This document shows positions 1-4,526 of a DNA stretch of 5,246 nucleotides, piece after piece. The notes under the pieces were generated by a model. That model had not been told where the DNA came from. It saw only the letters and a list, made by a program, of their open reading frames with translations, and searched no databases. The number at the start of each line of letters is the position of its first letter. Within the stretch, counting starts at the first letter, position 1. Source of the DNA: a bacterium (lineage in GTDB: Bacteria > Krumholzibacteriota > Krumholzibacteria > LZORAL124-64-63); contig JAUUZX010000165.1 of NCBI GenBank assembly GCA_030592025.1, forward strand, positions 1-5,246. Reading direction: 5' to 3'. The position numbers were made by a program, and so were the translations under genes.

Positions 1-577
1 CGTCCTCACTTAGAATCCCGTGAAAAAGCACATGCAACAGAACCTCCGCGTGCTCGTCAATATCCGGAACCTCAACACTTGCGGTCCAAGGGTACTCAAG
101 ACCTTTGAGCGCCGTGACTACGGCCAAGGCCGTCAGTTCTACATCACCCTCCCTGAGGTTGAATGCGCCATTGCTGACACCGTCTGACAATATTCTCCGG
201 AAGGTGCCCATTTCGTCTTCAAAATCCTTCTTTCGAACGGTCTCGATGAAAGGATAGTGCTCCAGGTACTCTTCCTTCAGCGCACTGTAGAAGTTCGTGA
301 GCTTGCGAAGGTGGTTCATTCTCGTCGCCACGTAGGCACGAAGCTTCTCCCGTGGCGAATCGACTGCATCCACCGCATCACGGATACTTTTGGACAAGTC
401 CTGGCTTTCTCGTTCAATCACCCCCCGGAAGATCTCTTCCTTGCTCGGGAAATGGTGATAGAGGGTACTCTTGGCCATATGGGCTGCCGACGCAATTTCA
501 TCGACTGTGGTTTTATTGAACCCAAAGCGGGCAAAGAGTTTCTGGGCTGCCATCAGGATTATCTCTCGCGTGTCCAC
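1..577 (-). CDS. TetR/AcrR-family transcriptional repressor (3' end cut by window edge)
   Basis: This is a one-component DNA-binding regulator of the TetR family, which normally binds an operator as a dimer and lets go when a small ligand enters its C-terminal domain. 192 residues are visible, close to the usual length of about 200, so only the last few are missing. The N-terminal domain is typical: helix 1 reads AAQKLFARFGFNKTTVDEIA (residues 10-29), and the helix-turn-helix ends in MAKSTLYHHFPSKEEIF (34-50), with the hallmark LYHHF-SKEE turn. The rest (about 55-192) is the variable helical ligand domain, so the ligand cannot be named. I chose the GTG start at 577 because AGGGGG lies 5 nt upstream and an in-frame TAG lies at 587-589; the next start is Met9 at 553. 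The gene is less GC-rich than the genes to its right, which suggests a separate origin. The family call is firm; the target genes are unknown, but its own promoter is a likely one. Confidence 0.93.
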   Translation of the reverse strand, partial: MDTREIILMAAQKLFARFGFNKTTVDEIASAAHMAKSTLYHHFPSKEEIFRGVIERESQDLSKSIRDAVDAVDSPREKLRAYVATRMNHLRKLTNFYSALKEEYLEHYPFIETVRKKDFEDEMGTFRRILSDGVSNGAFNLREGDVELTALAVVTALKGLEYPWTASVEVPDIDEHAEVLLHVLFHGILSED

Positions 578-582
578 GAAGT

Positions 583-588
583 CCCCCT
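583..588 (-). promoter_or_regulatory. Ribosome binding site fixing the GTG start of the TetR gene
   Basis: On the minus strand AGGGGG is followed by 5 nt and then GTG. It overlaps the in-frame stop that bounds the reading frame. It supports the GTG at 577 over the internal ATG at 553. Confidence 0.75.
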
Positions 589-642
589 AGGTTCCCACAA
601 CTGGGGAATTGGATCCGGTGAAGGAGATGCCGACCGGAGGCA

Positions 643-671
643 AAGCTACTATTCGACCAAATTGGTTTCAA
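643..671 (-). promoter_or_regulatory. Possible promoter of the TetR gene
   Basis: On the minus strand a TTGAAA -35 (666-671) is followed after 17 bp by TAGCTT (643-648), a weak -10 with three of six consensus bases. A run of eight A residues on the minus strand (674-681) lies just upstream of the -35, where an UP element would sit. Spacing and A-tract favour it; the poor -10 makes it tentative. Confidence 0.35.
656..666. promoter_or_regulatory. Short palindrome ACCAA-A-TTGGT, candidate TetR operator
   Basis: Two 5-bp arms are exact inverted repeats about one central base. The site lies inside the spacer of the possible TetR promoter, where a bound repressor would block RNA polymerase. TetR proteins usually bind odd or even palindromes of about 15 bp, so this core is short. 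The link to this TetR is inference. Confidence 0.35.
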
Positions 672-717
672 GGTTTTTTTTGCGGTAGATCAATGTGGGG
701 TGAACTACCTAAGAACG

Positions 718-733
718 GCTAGGCCGGCCTAGC
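718..733. promoter_or_regulatory. Perfect 16-bp palindrome GCTAGGCCGGCCTAGC, candidate operator
   Basis: The sequence equals its own reverse complement over 16 bp with no spacer. It lies in the divergent region, 18 bp upstream of the -35 of the rightward promoter. It has no unpaired loop and no following T run, so it is not a terminator. Its place and symmetry fit a site for a dimeric regulator such as the neighbouring TetR or MarR protein. Which one binds cannot be told. Confidence 0.5.
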
Positions 734-751
734 ACTATGGATCCCAACCCC

Positions 752-780
752 TTGGCACCTACTCGACCCGCCACTATAGT
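752..780 (+). promoter_or_regulatory. Strong sigma70-type promoter for the marR-dinB operon
   Basis: TTGGCA (752-757) and TATAGT (775-780) are separated by 17 bp; the two boxes match four and five of six consensus bases (TTGACA, TATAAT). Transcription is predicted to begin near 787, which is the A of an ATG codon. The -10 lies within the 8-bp palindrome ACTATAGT (773-780). Confidence 0.65.
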
Positions 781-825
781 ACGACTATGAATAATTCGTA
801 TTCGAACAAGACAACGGGTTCCGTG

Positions 826-833
826 CCCCCCCC
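826..833 (+). repeat. Homopolymeric C8 tract at the marR N terminus
   Basis: Eight C residues in a row separate the frame of the ATG at 787 from the frame of the MarR domain. With 9 or 6 C residues the two would be fused into one reading frame of about 157 or 156 codons. The tract may be a slippage site, a sequencing or assembly error, or simply part of an untranslated leader. Confidence 0.7.
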
Positions 834-850
834 TGAAATACCTCACACCC

Positions 851-1261
851 TTGCACCGGGCCACCCGCCTGATCCAGGACCACTTCCGCCGCCACGATGA
901 CCACCTGGGCGTCTCGTCCGGCGAGGCCCACCTCGTGAGCTACCTGGCCAACTACCGCCCCGTCACCGTGGGCACCCTCGTGGAGGTATTCGGGCTGAAG
1001 AAATCAACCCTCACCGGGGCCCTGGACCGGCTGGTAGAGCGCGACCTGGCACAACGCGAAGTGAGCCCCGACGACCGCCACTCCTTCCTCGTGGACCTGA
1101 CCATCGCCGGCCGCCGCGAGGCCACCGGCGTGCGCGCCATGCTGGAGGAGTTCGAGAGCGCTCTGGACGACGAGTTGAGTACTGCCGACAAACAAGCATT
1201 CACGCGGGTGATGGAAGCCATCAACCGCGTCACCATACCCGAACCGGAGGACACACCATGA
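851..1261 (+). CDS. MarR-family winged-helix transcriptional regulator (true N terminus unresolved)
   Basis: This is a dimeric winged-helix regulator of the MarR family, which typically represses its own operon and responds to phenolic compounds or oxidants. Counted from the TTG at 851 it has 136 residues: part of dimerisation helix 1 (1-18), the recognition region VGTLVEVFGLKKSTLTGALDRL (about 40-61), the wing with the family signature SPDDRHSFLVDLT (72-84), and the C-terminal dimerisation helices (about 88-125). The TTG has no ribosome binding site and would cut into helix 1. The same frame upstream continues with convincing helix-1 residues (LKYLTP, from 833) up to a run of eight C residues. 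The ATG at 787, one promoter step downstream of a good -10, lies in a different frame and would join only if the C run were 9 or 6. The family is sure; the start is not. The gene overlaps the next by ATGA. Confidence 0.88.
   Translation: MHRATRLIQDHFRRHDDHLGVSSGEAHLVSYLANYRPVTVGTLVEVFGLKKSTLTGALDRLVERDLAQREVSPDDRHSFLVDLTIAGRREATGVRAMLEEFESALDDELSTADKQAFTRVMEAINRVTIPEPEDTP
1246..1250 (+). promoter_or_regulatory. Ribosome binding site for the DinB-like gene inside marR
   Basis: GGAGG lies 7 nt before the ATG at 1258, within the last codons of marR. It supports the overlapping ATG start and translational coupling of the two genes. Confidence 0.75.
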
Positions 1262-1584
1262 ACGCCGACACCCGCACCTTGGCCGTCCAGTTCAACTACA
1301 CCGCCTGGGTCTTCCGGAAGAACCTGGAGGGTCTAAGCAACGACGACGCCCTGCGTGGACCCGAGCCGGGGGGCAACAGCGCCAATTGGGTCGCCGGTCA
1401 CATCGCCCATGCGCGGGCCGCGATCCTGGACCTGGTGGGCGCCAAGGCGCCCTTCAGCCCGAAGGACGACGAGAACGAGACCGTCGGCTCCCTACTGGCG
1501 GGCCTGGCTTTCCATGAGGCCTACCACACGGGTCAATTGGGGATCCTGCGGAGGGTGTCCGGAGCGGACGGGGCGGTGAAGTAG
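1258..1584 (+). CDS. Short DinB-superfamily (DinB/YfiT-like) putative metalloprotein
   Basis: This small cytosolic protein belongs to the DinB/YfiT four-helix-bundle superfamily, whose members bind a metal through three histidines; some are thiol-dependent transferases, many have no known role. All three ligand positions are recognisable: His48 in NWVAGHIAHAR and His86 and His90 in FHEAYHTGQLG. The N terminus (QFNYTAWVFRKNLEGL, 11-26) matches helix 1. At 108 residues it is shorter than the usual 150-170. The missing part is the stretch between the first His motif and the ETVGSLLAGLAFHEAYH motif (74-90), here reduced to a linker of about 12 residues (62-73). No stop or frame change is seen, so it may be a working minimal form or a decayed gene. 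It is translationally coupled to the MarR gene, whose product probably controls it. The superfamily call is strong; the reaction is unknown. Confidence 0.82.
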   Translation: MNADTRTLAVQFNYTAWVFRKNLEGLSNDDALRGPEPGGNSANWVAGHIAHARAAILDLVGAKAPFSPKDDENETVGSLLAGLAFHEAYHTGQLGILRRVSGADGAVK

Positions 1585-1588
1585 GGGC

Positions 1589-2413
1589 TCAGTGATCGGT
1601 GCCCGGCAGCCCCCGCAGCCGGAGCACTTCCCGGGCGATCTCCTCGACCGCCATGTAGGACACGTCGAAGCTGCGCCAGCCGCTCCGGCGCATGAGCTGG
1701 TGGGCCTCGAGCACCTCCTTGGCGACCTCGCGCTTGTCGACGTACTGGGCCGTCCCCACGGACCCCAGGTGGCGGGTACGGGCCTCCCGCACCGTCATCA
1801 ACCGCATGAGATTCATGCGGAGGCCGATCACCTTGTTGGGGTCGACCTTGAGCAGTTCCGGCAGGATCGGCGCGCCCATCACCAGGGGTATGTTGGCCGC
1901 CTTCACCCCGTTGTAGGCCAAGTAGAAACAGGTCGTGCTCTTGGCCACCCGGGATACCCCCACGATGACGACATCGGCCTTGGACAGATCCCCGGGGCGC
2001 TGGCCGTCGTCGTGCTTGAGGGTGAAGTCGACGGCGGCTTCCCGGTCGATGCGGGTGCGCTCGGCTTCGTAGAAGAGGCCGGGGGTCGCCATGGGCGCCT
2101 GCTGGAAGAGGTGATGCAGGGCGGAGAAGGCCGGTCCGAGGACATCCACCGCCGCGACGAGTTTTTCGCTCGTGCAGCGCCGGATGGCCTGCCGCGTGTC
2201 CTGGCCCACCAGGGTGTAGAAGATGATGCCGTCACGCTCGACGGCCTCGTCCACGACGGCGGCGATCAACTCGGGCGTGCGCACCGACGATCGCACGACC
2301 ATCTCGACGTCGGCGTCCTCGTACTGGACGAGGGCGGCGCGCAGGTATTGGCTGCAGGTCTCGCCGCGACCATCGGAGACGACGAAGATGACGGGGTGTT
2401 CCGTACCACTCAT
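1589..2413 (-). CDS. ppsR: Pyruvate,phosphate dikinase / PEP synthase regulatory protein (bifunctional kinase-phosphorylase)
   Basis: This cytosolic enzyme of the DUF299 (Kinase-PPPase) family both inactivates pyruvate,phosphate dikinase or PEP synthase by ADP-dependent phosphorylation and restores it by phosphate-dependent removal of that group, so it switches carbon flow between pyruvate and PEP. The 274 residues match the usual 270-280. The N terminus VIFVVSDGRGETCSQYLRAAL (8-28) is the family's opening motif, DFTLKHDDG (129-137) is its conserved HDDG block, and GVSRVAKSTTCFYLAYNG (152-169) is the P-loop, with Lys158. Most relatives read GVSR-x-x-KTP there; this one has KST, which keeps the Walker A Lys-Ser but loses the proline. 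The start at 2413 has AGGGA just upstream; a longer frame reaching 2530 adds only a low-complexity Arg-rich stretch and is rejected. The target kinase is not in the window, so PPDK and PEP synthase cannot be told apart. Confidence 0.93.
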   Translation of the reverse strand: MSGTEHPVIFVVSDGRGETCSQYLRAALVQYEDADVEMVVRSSVRTPELIAAVVDEAVERDGIIFYTLVGQDTRQAIRRCTSEKLVAAVDVLGPAFSALHHLFQQAPMATPGLFYEAERTRIDREAAVDFTLKHDDGQRPGDLSKADVVIVGVSRVAKSTTCFYLAYNGVKAANIPLVMGAPILPELLKVDPNKVIGLRMNLMRLMTVREARTRHLGSVGTAQYVDKREVAKEVLEAHQLMRRSGWRSFDVSYMAVEEIAREVLRLRGLPGTDH

Positions 2414-2419
2414 GGTCCC

Positions 2420-2448
2420 TTTGTAGCGGCCCGCACAGCCGCCGTCAA
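2420..2448 (-). promoter_or_regulatory. Possible promoter directly at the ppsR start codon
   Basis: On the minus strand TTGACG (2443-2448) is followed after exactly 17 bp by TACAAA (2420-2425), giving five and four consensus matches of six. The ATG at 2413 lies 6 nt beyond the -10, so the predicted transcript would start at or next to the start codon. The last A of the -10 also begins the AGGGA that looks like a ribosome binding site, so a transcript from here would lack that site. Confidence 0.45.
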
Positions 2449-2477
2449 CCGGACTAGTTGATGTACCCCAGCGTCTT

Positions 2478-3749
2478 CTACTGCTGCCGCAGCTCCTCGT
2501 CAATGGCCGCGTCCTCCTCGCCCTCCCCACCGGTGGTCGGCTTGAGCGCCATGTAGCTCGGGATGCGCCGTCCCTCCAGGCGTCTCACGTGATCCTCGCC
2601 CACGGGCGTCAGGGCCTCGGCGAGCACCGCCCCCGGCATGTCGTGGCCGGGCGGCAGGCCGATGAGGGCCAGCATCGTCGGGCAGATGTCCAGCAGGTCC
2701 AGCTTGTCGAATTCCGCGCCGGCCTCGAAGTACGGGCTGCGCACGAGGAACACCCCCCACTCGCTGTGCTCGACCGTGCCCTTCGCGCCACCGGGGCGCG
2801 GGCCATAGAAGCCGTGGTCCGACACGACCACCGTCTGACGATCCGCCGGGAACCAACTCAGGATCTCGCCCATGGCCTCGTCGGTCCAGTCGTAGTAGCG
2901 CTTCACCACGTCGCGGAAGATCTCGATCTCGTCGTCCTGCATGTACCGGTTCGTCTTTTCGGGCATCATGTAGTGGTAGAACATGTGGCTGATCATGTCC
3001 GGGCCACGGAGGTAGACGAAGAAGAGGTCGTAGGGATCGCCCTTGGCCAGCTCGCGATTCACGGCCAGGTAGGTCAGGTCCGCGGCCCAGATCTCCCGCA
3101 GATCACCCAGGAGTCCTTCGTACTTCTCGTGGGCCAGGGGCAGCTTGTCGACGTCGATGAAGCGCGCGAGCTGCTCGTCGGTGAGGCTGTCCGGATCCAC
3201 CCGCAGGGAGATGACCTTCTCGGTGAGTTCGTCCGGGTAGACGAGATTCTCCAGAGGCTTCTTCCGCGCCCGCCCGTAGGGCAGGTAATCGCTCACCAGC
3301 ACGCCGTTGATGGGCCGCGTGGGGTAGGTGCTCCACATGCCGACCATGGAGGTGCTGAGGTCGGCGGCGCCGAGAATATCCCAGATCGCCGGCGCGCCCC
3401 AGGCGCTGCCCCGGATCGGTTTCTGGTCGCTGCCCTTGACGAAGTGGGCGATGCCGTGGACCTCGGGCTGGGTGCCGGTGGTGATGCTCGCCCACAGCAG
3501 GGGCGACTTCTGCAGGGGATAGAAGGTGCGCATGCGGCCCGAGGCCGCCTCACCCATGAAGGCCTTCAGATGGGGCAGGCGCTCCTCGTCCAGCATGGGT
3601 TGCCAGAGCCGCCAGTCGGCCGAATCGATGCCGATGACGACCAATTTCCGGGGCTCCGACGCCCGGTCGCCCCCGCACCCCGCGGCCACGGACAACACCA
3701 CACCCAACAACACGACCACACCCAGGAGTCGACCGGAAGGGATCCTCAT
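2478..3749 (-). CDS. Alkaline-phosphatase-superfamily (type I phosphodiesterase) lipoprotein
   Basis: This is a predicted membrane-anchored hydrolase of the type I phosphodiesterase / nucleotide pyrophosphatase branch of the alkaline phosphatase superfamily, working with two metal ions outside the cytoplasm. A signal peptide (Arg2, Arg7, hydrophobic 8-23) ends in the lipobox VAAGC, with Cys25 as the lipidation site. Metal and catalytic positions can be read: Asp42 (VIGIDSADW), the nucleophile region KSPLLWASITTG (81-92) with Ser82 the best candidate, Asp251 and His255 (RGPDMISHMFYH), Asp311-His312 (VVVSDHGF) and His328 (TVEHSEWG). The TGTQPEVHGI block (91-100) is also typical. The 423-residue length is normal. 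The C-terminal tail is acidic (407-423). Relatives hydrolyse nucleotide, phospholipid-headgroup or phosphonate esters; the substrate here cannot be told. It lies 84 bp after the hemerythrin gene and 64 bp before ppsR, with no terminator seen, so co-transcription with hemerythrin is likely. Its ribosome binding site is weak. Confidence 0.9.
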   Translation of the reverse strand: MRIPSGRLLGVVVLLGVVLSVAAGCGGDRASEPRKLVVIGIDSADWRLWQPMLDEERLPHLKAFMGEAASGRMRTFYPLQKSPLLWASITTGTQPEVHGIAHFVKGSDQKPIRGSAWGAPAIWDILGAADLSTSMVGMWSTYPTRPINGVLVSDYLPYGRARKKPLENLVYPDELTEKVISLRVDPDSLTDEQLARFIDVDKLPLAHEKYEGLLGDLREIWAADLTYLAVNRELAKGDPYDLFFVYLRGPDMISHMFYHYMMPEKTNRYMQDDEIEIFRDVVKRYYDWTDEAMGEILSWFPADRQTVVVSDHGFYGPRPGGAKGTVEHSEWGVFLVRSPYFEAGAEFDKLDLLDICPTMLALIGLPPGHDMPGAVLAEALTPVGEDHVRRLEGRRIPSYMALKPTTGGEGEEDAAIDEELRQQ

Positions 3750-3833
3750 GGCACCGCACTTCTTTCATTGGGAGACGGAACAGCGGCCGGCGAGCACCAG
3801 GCGCCCGCGGTCGCAGTTGCAACATCCTGAAAT

Positions 3834-4310
3834 TTAACTGACGGGATCGGGGGCGGCAACCTCGTCGCCGGATTTCCTGGTGGCCGCGGCGTATTCGAGA
3901 TCGTCCCGCAGGATGTGGGAGGTGACCCAGTACGCGAGGAGATCGCGCATATCCTTGGTGACTTTGCGTTCGCCGCTCTTGAACTCGAACTGGACCAATT
4001 CCAGCTTCTGGACGAGTTGGCGGTGGAGGGCGCGGTGGTAATCCAGCTTCTCGTAGCCCACGCTCTCCAGGTACTTCTCTTCGTCGGCGAAGTGCTCCTG
4101 GGTGTAGCCCAGCAGGTCGTCCAGAAGTTCGCCCATGACCCGGCGGCCCCGGCCGCCTTGCGCGGCGGCGTCGAAGTTGTTGATGAGGTCCACCAGATGA
4201 CGATGCTGGTCGTCGATCTTCTCGATCCCCGTCTCGAAGGCCGGGGTCCAGGCGATCAACGCGGCCCGCGGAGCAGCCTCGGCTTCGGTGGTGGTTTCGG
4301 TGTCTGTCAC
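3834..4310 (-). CDS. Bacteriohemerythrin (di-iron O2-binding protein)
   Basis: This is a single-domain bacterial hemerythrin, a four-helix bundle that holds an oxo-bridged di-iron site and binds O2, and in some members NO. All seven iron ligands are present with family spacing: His36 (DDQH), His73 and Glu77 (HFADEE), His92 and His96 (YHRALH), His132 and Asp137 (SHILRDD). The domain covers about residues 19-142, with WTPAFETGIEKIDDQHRHL (21-39) as the classical opening. A polar, Thr/Glu/Ala-rich tail of about 17 residues precedes it, and a charged tail follows; no membrane or signalling domain is fused. The start is GTG at 4310, with GGGAGG 7 nt upstream. It is the first gene of the minus-strand block and is divergent from the pilus/secretion ATPase gene. 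Roles known for relatives are O2 storage or delivery, and sensing linked to motility; which applies here is open. Confidence 0.95.
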   Translation of the reverse strand: MTDTETTTEAEAAPRAALIAWTPAFETGIEKIDDQHRHLVDLINNFDAAAQGGRGRRVMGELLDDLLGYTQEHFADEEKYLESVGYEKLDYHRALHRQLVQKLELVQFEFKSGERKVTKDMRDLLAYWVTSHILRDDLEYAAATRKSGDEVAAPDPVS

Positions 4311-4314
4311 GCTG

Positions 4315-4322
4315 GCGCCTCC
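4315..4322 (-). promoter_or_regulatory. Ribosome binding site fixing the GTG start of hemerythrin
   Basis: On the minus strand a GGGAGG core lies 7 nt before the GTG at 4310. No other start in this frame is so well placed, and the product then begins MTDTETTTEA. Confidence 0.7.
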
Positions 4323-4339
4323 CGGGGACCGGATTCTGT

Positions 4340-4355
4340 CGATGATCTATCATCG
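4340..4355. promoter_or_regulatory. Inverted repeat CGATGAT-CT-ATCATCG in the hemerythrin leader
   Basis: Two exact 7-bp arms flank a 2-bp centre. The site lies between the perfect -10 box and the GTG start of hemerythrin, so it would sit in the leader. A two-base loop is too tight for a stable RNA hairpin with all pairs formed, so a protein-binding operator is the better reading. The regulator is unknown. Confidence 0.45.
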
Positions 4356-4383
4356 TCACCTTCCACCCGGGGATTGAGAGCGA

Positions 4384-4413
4384 ATTATACGGGGGCCCAC
4401 GGCCCAGGTGCCA
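4384..4413 (-). promoter_or_regulatory. Likely hemerythrin promoter (perfect -10, weak -35)
   Basis: On the minus strand TATAAT (4384-4389) matches consensus exactly in otherwise GC-rich DNA. The best upstream box is TGGCAC (4408-4413) at an 18-bp spacing, a poor -35, which suggests need for an activator. Transcription would start near 4377, giving a leader of about 66 nt. Confidence 0.45.
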
Positions 4414-4526
4414 CGTGATTCCGTATCTGCATGTCGCGGTATTCCTTAAGTACTCCCCTTCCGGCGCGAAAACATGAGACACGACAAGCACCATGCAGCC
4501 CCGGAAACCGAGGACCCCGTCTCCCC

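Noticed and set aside
662..681. TTGGT arm followed by a T8 run, as a rho-independent terminator on the plus strand
   Set aside because: The palindrome has only a one-base centre and cannot form a hairpin, and no plus-strand gene ends upstream of it.
257..688. Plus-strand open frame opposite the TetR gene
   Set aside because: It is antisense to a clear TetR gene with a good start and ribosome binding site, and its product resembles no family.
1592..2461. Long plus-strand open frame of 289 codons opposite ppsR
   Set aside because: It is the His/Gly/Asp-rich mirror of a GC-rich gene; all PpsR motifs are on the minus strand.
2414..2530. N-terminal extension of ppsR to 2530
   Set aside because: It would overlap the end of the lipoprotein gene and add 39 Arg-rich residues; the ATG at 2413 gives the normal family length.
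2589..3830. Long plus-strand open frame of 413 codons opposite the lipoprotein gene
   Set aside because: It is a codon-bias shadow with no recognisable domain, whereas the minus strand shows a signal peptide and catalytic motifs.
4400..4418. TGGCAC on the minus strand as a sigma54 -24 element
   Set aside because: The expected TTGC -12 element is absent at the required spacing.
4431..4526. Upstream in-frame ATG at 4431 as the start of the PilB/GspE gene
   Set aside because: It would add 32 Arg/Pro/Ser-rich residues unlike the family's N terminus, and no ribosome binding site precedes it.
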